64,000 nt of DNA, taken from Pedobacter nutrimenti. GTDB taxonomy: Bacteria; Bacteroidota; Bacteroidia; Sphingobacteriales; Sphingobacteriaceae. The stretch is from positions 1-64,000 of the forward strand of contig NZ_QKLU01000004.1 of assembly GCF_003208655.1 (NCBI RefSeq), written 5' to 3'. This document shows positions 55,257 to 64,000 of this stretch, in pieces (the stretch's first letter is position 1; every line of letters starts with the position of its first letter). Position numbers and translations under genes: made by a program. Under the pieces are notes generated by a model. That model was not told the origin of the DNA. It searched no databases and saw only the letters and a program-made list of their open reading frames with translations.

Positions 55257-56024
55257 CTACAGATATGTTTTTTTTATGCTTTTACTTAAAGTTTTATAGA
55301 TCTCCTCCAAATCCGGACGGTCTTTCAACAGATCCAAATGATTTTCCATGGTCTGTTCATCATTTCTTACTGCCGGACCTGTCTGAACATCAAAAGGTGA
55401 AGCTACCTGGACTTTTTCAGCAGTCTCTAAAATCAGGGGTTTCAGTAATTCAAAATCCAAATGATGATGCTGTAGAATTTCCTGACCAAGCTGGTAGAGG
55501 TGATTGGTAAAATTACAGGCAAATACAGCTGCCACATGTACGATTTTACGGTCATCGCTGCTCAGGTTATACACCAGAGGGCTTAAACTCCCCGCAATTT
55601 CCTGCAAATGGATTAATGTTTCGGGACTGTCTGCTTCCAGACAGAGAGGGACTTTAGAAAAATCCAGCGCTTTGCTCTTTGAAAAGGTCTGCAAAGGGTA
55701 AAGCACACCATATTGCTTAAGACCCTGCTTTTTAAGAACATCTATACTGGTTGCTCCCGAAGTATGCAAAACCAGCGCATTCAGCCCTCTTAAATGTTCG
55801 GCAACATTGGCTATGGCATCATCTTTAACTGCAATAAGGTAAAGATCAGCAGTTAGATCTACTTCTCCCAAATCATTGGTTGCCAAAGCCCCTAGTTTCC
55901 CAGCCAAGGCCTGAGCGTTTTCAAGACTTCTGCTCCAAACTTGCAGCAATTCTGCTCCCTTAGCCTTAAAAGCAGCTGCCATATGACTGGCCACATTTCC
56001 GGATCCAAGGCAGACTACCCTCAT
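55257..56024 (-). CDS. Rossmann-fold protein with DUF2520 C-terminal domain
   Basis: 255 residues. The N terminus VVCLGSGNVASHMAAAF is a nucleotide-binding motif; LVLHTSGATSIDVL and HVAAVFACNFTNHLYQLGQEI match the DUF2520 family, related to ProC and panE-like dehydrogenases. The substrate is unknown. The ATG overlaps the ccmF stop by 4 bp, so it is part of the same transcript. Confidence 0.88.
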   Translation of the reverse strand: MRVVCLGSGNVASHMAAAFKAKGAELLQVWSRSLENAQALAGKLGALATNDLGEVDLTADLYLIAVKDDAIANVAEHLRGLNALVLHTSGATSIDVLKKQGLKQYGVLYPLQTFSKSKALDFSKVPLCLEADSPETLIHLQEIAGSLSPLVYNLSSDDRKIVHVAAVFACNFTNHLYQLGQEILQHHHLDFELLKPLILETAEKVQVASPFDVQTGPAVRNDEQTMENHLDLLKDRPDLEEIYKTLSKSIKKTYL

Positions 56025-58495
56025 TTTATCGTTTTTAGTTCTTTTTTACGTCTCAAAATAGAAATAAAGAAGCCCACCACCATTACAATGGTACCTACCC
56101 AGTAAAGGTTAATATACGGAAATTCAATGGATTTGAAAACCACCCAGTCTTTTGCCTGTTGCGGTTTTTCGTAAACCTGCAATTCGACCTTTTTCTCTGC
56201 CGGAAGGATTTTTGTGAACCTTAACCTGATGCCAAGGTCATCGATGTTTCTTGCAAAGTCAAAAGTATTGTTTCCTTTAACCAGAAAGATGGGTTCTGCT
56301 TTATAAATTTTTCCATTCAGGTTAATTTCCAGTGGTAAGCCTACCGCTACATCTTTTGCATCCAATCTGAGGTCTTTGGCAACCGGTTTAAAATTCAGAT
56401 TTTTTACCGTAATAATACCGCTACTGGTATGAATGGTATCGCCTGTGCTCACGTTTAGTACCCTTGGGGCTTTGTAATTTTCTTCTTCGGTATGCCCTTC
56501 ATGTCCACCATGATCGGCTTGTTTATCCGGTGCACTGGTGATGTGGGTATAAATGTCGTACGTCAGGTAATGTTTGGTGTCCGGAGAGGCAATCAGTCCC
56601 ATCTTTTCATTAACCTGAACATGCGGATTTAAATCAAAGTTTTCTTTTATTGTCCCCGTTTTTTCGTCTATTACCTTAAAATTCAGTTTGTAATAGGTAT
56701 TTGGGGCAACTGCCGTATCACTAACATACGTCACTGTATAGCGCCCCATCTTTTTGGGTTCGTTTTTATACAGGACAATGTTCTGTCCTGGTTTTTCAAC
56801 TTTTTCAAAATCCTTTACCGGAATAAAATTAGTAGTATTGATGGAGATCGGTTTACTGGTTGCGGCTGCAACCAGGGCCCCCATAAGCAATAAAGCAAAA
56901 CCGATATGTGCCACTGCGGCACCAACCAGTTTAGCCTTCCCGCCAAAACCTTGTGCAACCACGCGGGCATTTGATAAAATGGCAAATACACAACTGAATG
57001 TCAACAGGATATACATCAGGTTATTATAAACATCTGTAATCCATACGAACAGCGCTGTAGCCACAAGGGAAAAGATCAGGGAAGCCACCAGGCTACTGTA
57101 GAATTTACGGGTATCTGTTCTTTTATACTTCAGAAACTGGGAGAAGCCCGAAATAATGGTAACCAGAATGGCAAAAGGTGCCTGCCACTGGTTATAATAT
57201 TTTATAGCATCAACCGGAGGGGCAAAATTGGTCCCAAAAGCTTTATTAAATACAGGTACAGAAGTCGAAAAAATTACCTGTATACAGGCGACAGTCACCA
57301 CCAGGGCACCAATGAACATCCAGAATTCCCTGGAATAAGTTTCTTCATCTTTATTGGTAATGGGAAGTTCTTTCCAACGGGAAATAAGCAGGTATACCGG
57401 AATAGTAAGAAATACAACATTATACAAAATCAGGTGGCCAAACATCCCCAAATCTGTAAAGGAATGTACAGAGGTTTCACCTAAAATACCACTCCTGGTT
57501 AGGAAAGACGCATAAAGCACCAAGACAAAACTCAACAAGACCAATACAATGGCCGTAAAGAAAGCATGCCCCGTATTTTTATAAGCGATCATCACGTGGA
57601 TCCCCCCAATCAGCATCAGCCATGGGATCATAGACGCATTTTCAACAGGGTCCCAAGCCCAGAAACCACCGAAATTTAAAGCCTCATAGGCCCAGAAAGA
57701 CCCCATAATAATCCCAGTACCTAAGATCATACAGGCAAACAACGCCCAGGGCATTGCCGGTTTAACCCACTCTTTATATTTTCTTTGCCAAAGGCCAGCT
57801 ACCGCGTAAGCAAATGGCACAACCATACTGGCAAAACCAAGAAATAATGTTGGCGGGTGGATGACCATCCAGTAATTTTGCAACAGAGGGTTTAATCCCC
57901 TTCCGTCTGTAATAAATTTAAGATAGTTTTTAAAGTTTTCAGGATTGGCAAAAACCACAGGTGCCATATCCTTTAAGTTTACCGCATCTCTAAGCAGGAT
58001 AAACGGAGAACTTCCTATCCTTTCGTGCAGGATCTCTACGCCCAGCAGCATAGAAGTCAGAAAAACCTGCGAAAAAGAGACAACAGTCATTACCCCATTT
58101 TCCCAGGACTTTGCCTTCCAGATCAGGATCATCCCCAGCAGGGATTGCCAAAAGGCCCAAAGCCAGAAACTCCCCTCCTGTCCTTCCCAAAACGCGGATA
58201 CGATGTAATAAACGGGTAAGGCTTTGGAAGAATGAAAGTAAACGTAATAATATTCATTGTAATGGTTTAGAATCAGATAAAAAAGCGTTATACCTATTCC
58301 AATTACACTAATCCAGTTGATCGTAAAAGCCACTCTGCCCAAACGGCGCCAGGCATTTTTTTCTTCAGTTTCTTTATTCCTGGTGGCAAAAAAATATGAT
58401 ATCGCAGAAAGCAGAGAAGCCGCAAATGCCAGAACAATAAAAAATTGTCCGATCTTACCGGGAAGGAGGTTCTCTCCAACAAATTGTATATCCAT
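56021..58495 (-). CDS. ccmF: Heme lyase CcmF-like cytochrome c assembly protein
   Basis: 824 residues with about 14-15 membrane segments. The tryptophan-rich heme motif NFGGFWAWDPVENASMIPW (about 270-288) is of CcmF/CcsA type. FWEGQEGSFWLWAFW and MVIHPPTLFLGF lie before it and hold the conserved histidines. A large soluble domain covers about 570-790. It attaches heme to apocytochrome c with CcmE. It follows ccmE by 4 bp. Confidence 0.95.
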   Translation of the reverse strand: MDIQFVGENLLPGKIGQFFIVLAFAASLLSAISYFFATRNKETEEKNAWRRLGRVAFTINWISVIGIGITLFYLILNHYNEYYYVYFHSSKALPVYYIVSAFWEGQEGSFWLWAFWQSLLGMILIWKAKSWENGVMTVVSFSQVFLTSMLLGVEILHERIGSSPFILLRDAVNLKDMAPVVFANPENFKNYLKFITDGRGLNPLLQNYWMVIHPPTLFLGFASMVVPFAYAVAGLWQRKYKEWVKPAMPWALFACMILGTGIIMGSFWAYEALNFGGFWAWDPVENASMIPWLMLIGGIHVMIAYKNTGHAFFTAIVLVLLSFVLVLYASFLTRSGILGETSVHSFTDLGMFGHLILYNVVFLTIPVYLLISRWKELPITNKDEETYSREFWMFIGALVVTVACIQVIFSTSVPVFNKAFGTNFAPPVDAIKYYNQWQAPFAILVTIISGFSQFLKYKRTDTRKFYSSLVASLIFSLVATALFVWITDVYNNLMYILLTFSCVFAILSNARVVAQGFGGKAKLVGAAVAHIGFALLLMGALVAAATSKPISINTTNFIPVKDFEKVEKPGQNIVLYKNEPKKMGRYTVTYVSDTAVAPNTYYKLNFKVIDEKTGTIKENFDLNPHVQVNEKMGLIASPDTKHYLTYDIYTHITSAPDKQADHGGHEGHTEEENYKAPRVLNVSTGDTIHTSSGIITVKNLNFKPVAKDLRLDAKDVAVGLPLEINLNGKIYKAEPIFLVKGNNTFDFARNIDDLGIRLRFTKILPAEKKVELQVYEKPQQAKDWVVFKSIEFPYINLYWVGTIVMVVGFFISILRRKKELKTIK

Positions 58496-58499
58496 TAAA

Positions 58500-58910
58500 C
58501 TAGTTGTATTGTTTTACTTGTCCGTCCTGCTTCACTTCCACAAGATTATCATTGTATTTAGAAGGGCATTTCATTAATATTTTGGAAGCATAAAAAGTAT
58601 CGTTTTTCATTTGTCCGATCAGGACCAGCTTCTCTGAACGTTCAAAGTCCTGAGGTTTTGCCCCATTGTAAACCACCTTATTCACTTTCCCTTTGGAATC
58701 CTTCATGTAAAAAGCAAAGTGATTTGCATCCTTTTGGGCATCATAATACATGCCTTTTTCTTTTTCCCAGTAACCCATGACATGAAACTCCCTTGCATCT
58801 TTTGAGGCCTCTGTGAAAGTAGAATAATTACTGGTATCTGCATTTAAGCTCACCAGGAAGCCGACACAAATCGCGATGGTGATTAATCCTATGATGGCAC
58901 TTTTTCTCAT
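58500..58910 (-). CDS. ccmE: Heme chaperone CcmE
   Basis: 136 residues from ATG 58910 (MRKSAIIGL). One N-terminal membrane helix, then an OB-fold beta barrel (EFHVMGYWEKEKGMYYDAQKDANHFAFYMKDSKG). The tail PSKYNDNLVEVKQDGQVKQYN lacks the HxxxY heme-binding motif of E. coli CcmE as I read it; PSKYND at the expected place keeps the tyrosine only. It donates heme to CcmF. Confidence 0.88.
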   Translation of the reverse strand: MRKSAIIGLITIAICVGFLVSLNADTSNYSTFTEASKDAREFHVMGYWEKEKGMYYDAQKDANHFAFYMKDSKGKVNKVVYNGAKPQDFERSEKLVLIGQMKNDTFYASKILMKCPSKYNDNLVEVKQDGQVKQYN

Positions 58911-58938
58911 TGATGGTTCCCTAATAAAAGAATGACCA

Positions 58939-58946
58939 CAAAGATA
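58939..58946 (-). promoter_or_regulatory. Consensus -7 box for the ccmE-ccmF operon
   Basis: TATCTTTG on the minus strand, 28 bp before the ATG, with TTTG 15 bases farther upstream. The spacing is a little short. Confidence 0.55.
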
Positions 58947-59052
58947 AAAAATATACGATCCCAAACGCTTTGCAAAGGATTATAATATAATTGATGACAT
59001 TTTATTGATAGTTCACTGACAAAAAACAAACACTAAGTCTTCATTTTGTCAT

Positions 59053-59739
59053 TTAATGCAGATATTTCGGATCAACGAGATAAGAAACAAAATGCTTCAT
59101 TTTCAAAACCTTAGGAACTGAAACCCTGCGGATATAAGGATCCCAGCTATGTTTTCTGTAATAATCCTGATGTGAAGTTTCTGCAGGATAAAACACTTTG
59201 TAAGCCATGAGCTCGGTCAAAACAGGTTCAGAATAGGGTCCGTTCCGGTCTATTTTATCCATAACTTTCCGGATCGTTTTATACTCCTGGGTACTGCGAT
59301 AAAAAGCAATAGAACGATAGTCCCGTCCCAGATCAGGCCCCTGTCCGTCTATCTGAGTGGGATCATGGGCATAAAAAAAGGCTTCTGTCAATTGCTCAAA
59401 ACTAATTACTTTTGGGTCATAATATACCTGGACCGTTTCTGCATGACCACTTTTCCCACCAAGCACCATTTCGTAGGTTGGATTAGCCAAGTCACCTCCT
59501 GCATAACCACTGATTACCTTCTTTACCCCTTTGAGTTCGCGCATACATTCCTGCATTGCCCAAAAGCATCCGCCAGCAAAATTGGCCACCCGCTGACTCT
59601 TTTCTGGCGAAGGTACAAGCGTAAAACCATTTTTACTGTCCAGTTGCTGCAATTCGCCAGCAGGGGTACAAGCGCAAAAACATAATAAGGCAAACACAAC
59701 CAAAGGGCAAAAAAGCTTTAACTGCATACGGGGAGACAT
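59053..59739 (-). CDS. msrA: Peptide methionine sulfoxide reductase MsrA, lipoprotein-like
   Basis: 228 residues. The N terminus has a signal with ALLCFCAC, a lipobox-like end at C22-C24, so it may be an outer-membrane or periplasmic lipoprotein. Catalytic C58 is in FAGGCFWAMQE, followed by GYAGG, GHAETVQVYYDP and FFYAHDPTQIDGQGPDLG, then HQDYYRKH. It reduces methionine-S-sulfoxide in envelope proteins. Confidence 0.94.
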   Translation of the reverse strand: MSPRMQLKLFCPLVVFALLCFCACTPAGELQQLDSKNGFTLVPSPEKSQRVANFAGGCFWAMQECMRELKGVKKVISGYAGGDLANPTYEMVLGGKSGHAETVQVYYDPKVISFEQLTEAFFYAHDPTQIDGQGPDLGRDYRSIAFYRSTQEYKTIRKVMDKIDRNGPYSEPVLTELMAYKVFYPAETSHQDYYRKHSWDPYIRRVSVPKVLKMKHFVSYLVDPKYLH

Positions 59740-59775
59740 TTCCTTAATGTACGAAAAAACGTCGATCCAGATTTT

Positions 59776-59829
59776 ATATCATAAAAAAAAGCCACTGAAA
59801 TGAATTTCAGTGGCTTTTTTTTATGATAT
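59776..59829. terminator. Perfect 25-bp hairpin between msrA and gdhA
   Basis: ATATCAT, eight A, GCCACTGAAA, then a TGAA loop, then the exact complement. This is a strong bidirectional terminator, 12 bp from the gdhA stop. Confidence 0.93.
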
Positions 59830-59841
59830 ATTTTATATGAA

Positions 59842-61263
59842 TTATGGCCAGATACCTAAATTCATATAAGAAACGGCAATTTTATCAATTGAACCTACAA
59901 AAGCAGCAGTTCTCAAGGTTTGAACTCCTGGTTTGATCATAAGTGTCTCTCTGATTTCATGATAAGAATGAATCATGGTATCTTCCAGACCTGAATTCAC
60001 TAATTCCATTTCCGAAGCACCTTTAACCAGCATAGAACGGTGTTCTGCCGGAATGCTTTTTCCGGTAAGCGTTTCAAGGGTATTGATCAGATTCGCATTG
60101 GAATTTTCTGCATAACGGTTTTCCATACGGCCAAAGGCAACGTGAGAAAGATTTTTCAACCATTCAAAATAAGAAACAGTTACACCACCCGCATTACAGT
60201 ACATATCAGGAATAATGATACCACCCATTTCTGTAAAAATTGCTTCCGCTTCAGGCGTAGTTGGCCCGTTTGCACCCTCTGCAATAATTTTAGCTTTGAT
60301 GTTTCTGATGTTTTCTTCTGTAATCTGGTTTTCTAGTGCAGCAGGAACCAGAATATCACATGGCTGCTCCAGGCCTTCCATAGAATTCTTAAACTCTTTG
60401 GCACCAGGGAAGCCCAGGATAGAACCAGTTAACTTACGATGTGCGAATACTTCGTCAATGTTTAAACCATTTTCATTATAAATCGCACCCTCAAACTCGC
60501 AAAGACCTACAATTGTTGCCCCAAATTCAGCAAGGAATTTTCCAGAATGGTAACCTACGTTACCTAAGCCTTGCACGATGACCTTCTTATCTCCTAAACC
60601 AGCTTTAAGACCGATTTTCTTCATGTCTTCCGCAACGCTGACACACTCCCTGATGGCATAGGCAACACCACGGCCTGTCGCTTCTTTACGTCCCCTGATG
60701 CCATGTAAAGCAATTGGTTTACCGGTAACACAACCTAAAGCATCCAGTTGTCCAGGATTCATCGTCATATATGTGTCGGCGATCCAGCTCATTTCTCTTT
60801 CACCTGATCCATAATCCGGCGCAGGGACGTCGATACCAGGGCCAATGAAATTCTTTTTTATTAATTCTGTAGTATAACGACGGGTAATATTTTCAAGTTC
60901 TCCGGTGGTATAATTTTTAGGATTGATCTTTATACCTCCCTTAGCGCCTCCAAAAGGCACGTTAACGATTGCGCATTTATACGTCATTAAAGCCGCTAAT
61001 GCCATTACTTCATCCTCATTCACCATATCACTGTAGCGGATCCCTCCTTTTGTAGGACTCATGTGATGAGAATGTTCTACGCGCCAGGCGTCAATAACTT
61101 CGAAACCATTTCCTCTGCGGATCGGGAACTGGAAACGATAAACACTGTTACAAGCTTTGATTTGAGTTAGTAAACCTTCCGGGTGGGAGGTAAATTGTGC
61201 GGCACTGTCAAAATTTTTACAAACATCTGTAAAAAAATTTGTCTCGTTTGCTGTATTAGCCAT
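59842..61263 (-). CDS. gdhA: Glutamate dehydrogenase (Glu/Leu/Phe/Val family)
   Basis: 473 residues from ATG 61263 ([11 protein letters not shown]). Catalytic K in [16 protein letters not shown], then [21 protein letters not shown], the Rossmann motif [14 protein letters not shown], and the ANGPTTPEA loop. It joins ammonia to 2-oxoglutarate or the reverse. It sits alone between two terminators, with its own promoter and palindrome upstream. Confidence 0.94.
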   Translation of the reverse strand: MANTANETNFFTDVCKNFDSAAQFTSHPEGLLTQIKACNSVYRFQFPIRRGNGFEVIDAWRVEHSHHMSPTKGGIRYSDMVNEDEVMALAALMTYKCAIVNVPFGGAKGGIKINPKNYTTGELENITRRYTTELIKKNFIGPGIDVPAPDYGSGEREMSWIADTYMTMNPGQLDALGCVTGKPIALHGIRGRKEATGRGVAYAIRECVSVAEDMKKIGLKAGLGDKKVIVQGLGNVGYHSGKFLAEFGATIVGLCEFEGAIYNENGLNIDEVFAHRKLTGSILGFPGAKEFKNSMEGLEQPCDILVPAALENQITEENIRNIKAKIIAEGANGPTTPEAEAIFTEMGGIIIPDMYCNAGGVTVSYFEWLKNLSHVAFGRMENRYAENSNANLINTLETLTGKSIPAEHRSMLVKGASEMELVNSGLEDTMIHSYHEIRETLMIKPGVQTLRTAAFVGSIDKIAVSYMNLGIWP

Positions 61264-61308
61264 TATATGTTTTTTATGAATTTGAAATAAGTTCTTATTC
61301 TTTCGGTG

Positions 61309-61341
61309 CAAAATTGCATTAAAAAAAATGATTAATGCAAA
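61309..61341 (-). promoter_or_regulatory. Palindrome over the gdhA promoter
   Basis: TTGCATTAA (61314-61322) and TTAATGCAA (61332-61340) are perfect 9-bp arms with a 9-base gap. On the minus strand TTTG (61338-61341) and CAATTTTG (61309-61316, one mismatch from consensus) with 21 bases between make a likely promoter. The palindrome covers the -33 element and the spacer, as a repressor site would. Confidence 0.5.
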
Positions 61342-61413
61342 TCAAAAAGCACTTAGTGTATGCCTAACACCACAACGAAAATGAGGCAAAAACAAGCATT
61401 AAACCGTTTAGAA

Positions 61414-61632
61414 TTAGTTTTTGGAGGAGGATTTTTTTTCTATTTTTTTTAATCTGGAATCCAGCGAAAACAGATAGGCCAGCAGACCCAAAAGAATAAT
61501 CACTATACAAACCACCACAACGTATATTTTACCGTTACTACGCAAGGTATCGGCCATCTCTACACTATCTGTCTGCGCAAATAACTGTACAGAGTTTAAT
61601 AACAGGGCTAATGCAAATATAATTTTCCTCAT
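61414..61632 (-). CDS. ccmD: CcmD-like small membrane protein
   Basis: 72 residues from ATG 61632 (MRKIIFALALLL). Signal or N-terminal hydrophobic part ending LFAQ, then one membrane helix (IYVVVVCIVIILLGLLAYLF) and the charged tail RLKKIEKKSSSKN, as in CcmD, which keeps CcmE with CcmC. It follows ccmC by 1 bp. Confidence 0.82.
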   Translation of the reverse strand: MRKIIFALALLLNSVQLFAQTDSVEMADTLRSNGKIYVVVVCIVIILLGLLAYLFSLDSRLKKIEKKSSSKN

Positions 61633-61633
61633 T

Positions 61634-62305
61634 TTAAGAATTTTGTTTGTTTTCCAGTGAACGAATACGGAAACGAATGGTATAAATCCAGTAGCCGATA
61701 ATCGACCAGCCAATAAAAGCAGGGTAAAGCACGGCACGCATCCTGCTGTCCAGATCATAGGTATTAAAACCTGGATTACCACCGTTACCAGGGTGTAAAG
61801 AATCTGAAAGCCTTGGCAGTACCATAATTAGCACAACCATCATAGGAAAGGCAAAAATATTATAAATAGCAGATATTTTTGCTCGCTTTTGCTGTTCATC
61901 AATTGCATTTCTCAAAACCAAATAGGCAAAATACAAAAGAATAGCCACCGCAGTAAAATTTTGTTTCACATCAAAACTCCAGAACTGTCCCCAGGTAAAT
62001 TTAGCCCATATAGAACCGGTGACAAGTCCCAGCAAACTAAAAATAACGCCCACATTTACGCTTTCAATCGCTCTGAGATCATCTTTTTCATTTCCACTGC
62101 TTAAATATTTGATGCTGTAAAAAACGGAGATGGAAAACAGGGTAATCATACCAAACCACATGGGTACATGGAAATAAAGATTGCGTATCGTCTCATTCAG
62201 AATGGCCAAACGCGGCACCCCTAAAAGTAAACCCGCAATAGTTGTATAGATCACCAAAACAGATCCCAAAATTTTCCACCAGCTTTTATACATAAATCCA
62301 GTCAT
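61634..62305 (-). CDS. ccmC: Heme exporter CcmC-like protein
   Basis: 223 residues with six membrane segments. The heme-handling motif is WGQFWSFDVK (about 117-126), with histidines H42 (FHVPMW) and H180 region (SLHPGN) around it. It loads heme on CcmE. The preceding gene encodes a secreted protein, and ccmB is one gene farther up. Confidence 0.92.
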   Translation of the reverse strand: MTGFMYKSWWKILGSVLVIYTTIAGLLLGVPRLAILNETIRNLYFHVPMWFGMITLFSISVFYSIKYLSSGNEKDDLRAIESVNVGVIFSLLGLVTGSIWAKFTWGQFWSFDVKQNFTAVAILLYFAYLVLRNAIDEQQKRAKISAIYNIFAFPMMVVLIMVLPRLSDSLHPGNGGNPGFNTYDLDSRMRAVLYPAFIGWSIIGYWIYTIRFRIRSLENKQNS

Positions 62306-62387
62306 CTTTTAATCGCGCCAAAGGTAAGCAGAAATTCCTCTATTTTTAATATTTAACATCTTTAAATCCCTTCAAAGTGATCTATAA

Positions 62388-63290
62388 TCAGGGCGAATTC
62401 AATTTCATCACCTGCTCCAATAAGCGAGGTAACCCACTTTGGCCAATGCGGTCTATGTCCCAAAAACTCATTACACAACTCACATAATTAGCTCTTACAG
62501 GGGCCATTACAAAATATACTGTTAGTGTTTTTCCTCCAGTCATTCCAACCAGAAGCGATTTAATACCCCTAAAATCGTAAACAATTTTTTTTGCCTTAAC
62601 CTCCGTCCCTTCGAATGCAACACGAACAGAGTCTTCAGACAAGATTTTCCCACCTCTTTTTGCTCTAATCATATTGTATTGGTCAATGACGGTCTGTTTT
62701 GCATCTTGTTCCTGTTTATGTACGCTCCAGTTCATCTGACCTTCATCAGGGCATTGAACATTACAAACGTTCATCCATCGGCATCTGGATCCCAAAAAAA
62801 TCTTTCTTCCTGCAAAATTAATACTGTCAATGCTCAGGGATTCATACATATTCCTGGGTATTCTATTTTCAACGATCAGCCTGGCAACCTGCCTCTCGAG
62901 TGCCCTGTCTTTCTTATTGAGGGCATCGAAAGCAATCATTGTTAATTTTTTTGGTGCATGCTCCACAAAATAATAGGAAGTATTTTGCACCATCCCCGCA
63001 TCATTCTTTTCCGTTTTCGACACATAAAAATTTCTTACCCCGATCAGACTATCCGTTTCTAAAAGATCGCTTTCTTTTATGTTGAATTTCTTAAATTTTT
63101 TAAGGATGTTTTTTGGAGAGAATTCGAGTTCAACTGATTGGCTGCTGATCATTACCCCATCTATATTAAAAAAATCAGTTCCATTGTTGGCAATGGCTGC
63201 CAGTCTTGGAAAGATGGTTTCTTGTGCCTGTCCAAAAGAGAGGGTTCTGGTCAGCATAATCAGTATTGCAGCGACTAATATCTTTGCCAT
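62388..63290 (-). CDS. Secreted protein of unknown function inside the ccm block
   Basis: 300 residues with a signal peptide (TRTLSFG-QA). No family recognised; the middle holds a cysteine group (SRCRWMNVCNVQCPDEGQMNW) that might bind a metal or heme, but no CxxCH. It lies 83 bp before ccmC and 119 bp after ccmB, on the same strand. Its place between ccmB and ccmC is unusual, and a link to cytochrome c maturation is inference. Confidence 0.7.
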   Translation of the reverse strand: MAKILVAAILIMLTRTLSFGQAQETIFPRLAAIANNGTDFFNIDGVMISSQSVELEFSPKNILKKFKKFNIKESDLLETDSLIGVRNFYVSKTEKNDAGMVQNTSYYFVEHAPKKLTMIAFDALNKKDRALERQVARLIVENRIPRNMYESLSIDSINFAGRKIFLGSRCRWMNVCNVQCPDEGQMNWSVHKQEQDAKQTVIDQYNMIRAKRGGKILSEDSVRVAFEGTEVKAKKIVYDFRGIKSLLVGMTGGKTLTVYFVMAPVRANYVSCVMSFWDIDRIGQSGLPRLLEQVMKLNSP

Positions 63291-63409
63291 TTTAAACCAA
63301 TTTATTGTTGATTACCAAAGTTTTACATCAAATATATTTCTTTCCGTGTATGTACACAAAAAATAATCTAAACTAAATATATTTAAGAATTTAACTCGAT
63401 AAAACGAGG

Positions 63410-64000
63410 CTAGTCCCTCCAAAGATAGGGGAACAACAATAAAGAAGCACAAACCGTCATGACATTAATGAGTAGCAGAATGCCTATCTCATCCAGGCTG
63501 ACGCTTCGGTCCAACCCATCAATCGCATTTTTAGCCAGTCTGATCAGAACAATCAATACGGGTATGATAACCGGAAAACTTAAAATAGCCATTAGCATTC
63601 CCCCGTTACCGGCTTTACTGGCGATGGCAGAAATCATAGTGAAAATAGTGGAAAAACTCAGACTGCCCAAAAGCACAGCCACATAAAACATTAAAAAGTC
63701 TGCCGGTATATAGCTAAAAACCAAAGTATAAACAGCCAGGGCTATGGTTGTAAGAACCAGCATTAGTAAAACATTGTAAATTGTTTTTGCCAGAATAATT
63801 GCGCCCGGGCTTGCCAAAACATAACTATAAAGTTGTCTGCCTTTGCTTTCCTGCAAAAAGCTTTTGGATACCCCATTAATGGAAGCAAAAAGCATAATGA
63901 TCCAAAATAAAGCATTCCAGGTAATTTTATTATCAATGGTTATAAAAGATAAAAAGCAGACAAATACAGTAGAAACGACATATAATAAAACGCCATTAAT
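63410..64000 (-). CDS. ccmB: Heme ABC exporter permease CcmB, 5' end beyond window
   Basis: About 196 residues are visible, and the frame stays open to the window edge (INGVLLYVVSTVFVC, then NALFWIIMLFASINGVSK at the right side), so the true start lies outside. There are six membrane helices in all; GGMLMAILSFPVIIPVLIVLI and LLLFPYLWRD match the CcmB C terminus. It would work with CcmA, which is not in the window. Confidence 0.9.
   Translation of the reverse strand: MNGVLLYVVSTVFVCFLSFITIDNKITWNALFWIIMLFASINGVSKSFLQESKGRQLYSYVLASPGAIILAKTIYNVLLMLVLTTIALAVYTLVFSYIPADFLMFYVAVLLGSLSFSTIFTMISAIASKAGNGGMLMAILSFPVIIPVLIVLIRLAKNAIDGLDRSVSLDEIGILLLINVMTVCASLLLFPYLWRD

Noticed and set aside
61633..61782. 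N-terminal extension of CcmD
   Set aside because: It lies wholly within the ccmC coding region in another frame; the signal-like start MRKIIF at 61632 is clear.

Overview
The window looks like a chromosomal segment from a Bacteroidota bacterium of the Sphingobacteriaceae, most like Pedobacter; this is inferred from gene content, not from a database search. The evidence is a fused hisB and hisIE, a BatA-type protein, TlpA with a DUF4369-like front end, SusC-like and OMP-barrel receptors, GLPGLI-like secreted proteins, a bacterial GH3 protein, moderate-to-low GC, almost no Shine-Dalgarno sequences, and several perfect TAnnTTTG (-7) promoter boxes of the Bacteroidota type.

Layout. 1-3575: the 5' part of a very large secreted repeat protein (minus strand) with Ig-like tandem repeats, followed by an extremely AT-rich gap. 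4.2-12.2 kb: a thioredoxin-reductase-like flavoprotein and a TetR regulator that share a matching palindrome, an ABC-F ATPase, and a two-component system divergent from a TonB-type outer-membrane receptor whose promoter carries five 10-bp-phased repeats. 12.3-16.8 kb: an accessory patch with a GNAT enzyme, a RhuM remnant, a membrane-anchored AraC regulator, a frameshifted MmpS-like gene and two secreted proteins, closed by a tRNA-Leu. 17.4-24.7 kb: a tight seven-gene minus-strand run (two glycosyltransferases, membrane protein, GH3, dxr, rseP, hscB). 24.9-29.7 kb: small envelope and redox genes. 29.2-35.3 kb: a minus-strand run of L,D-transpeptidase, BatA-like protein, dihydroorotase-like protein without zinc ligands, an acidic protein and DUF4199.

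35.3-43.5 kb: a complete histidine operon, hisGDCBHAFIE, plus a WD40 gene, preceded by a consensus promoter and a 20-residue leader peptide with six histidines, so transcription is probably controlled by attenuation. 43.5-53 kb: NlpC/P60 peptidase, UspA, ferredoxin and LuxC-like reductase, ftsE, grpE-dnaJ, a NatAB-type exporter, a Ppx/GppA phosphatase and maf. Between uspA and the ferredoxin gene lies a striking palindrome of 11-bp units. 53.5-64 kb: kdsC, iscX and a 2Fe-2S ferredoxin, and two blocks of cytochrome c maturation genes (ccmF-ccmE, and ccmB-ccmC-ccmD) separated by msrA and glutamate dehydrogenase.

Most of the window is core metabolism. The most unusual material is regulatory or structural rather than a new defence or biosynthetic cluster: the histidine leader, the phased repeat operator, the paired TetR palindromes, the 11-bp-unit palindrome, and the pseudo-dihydroorotase.
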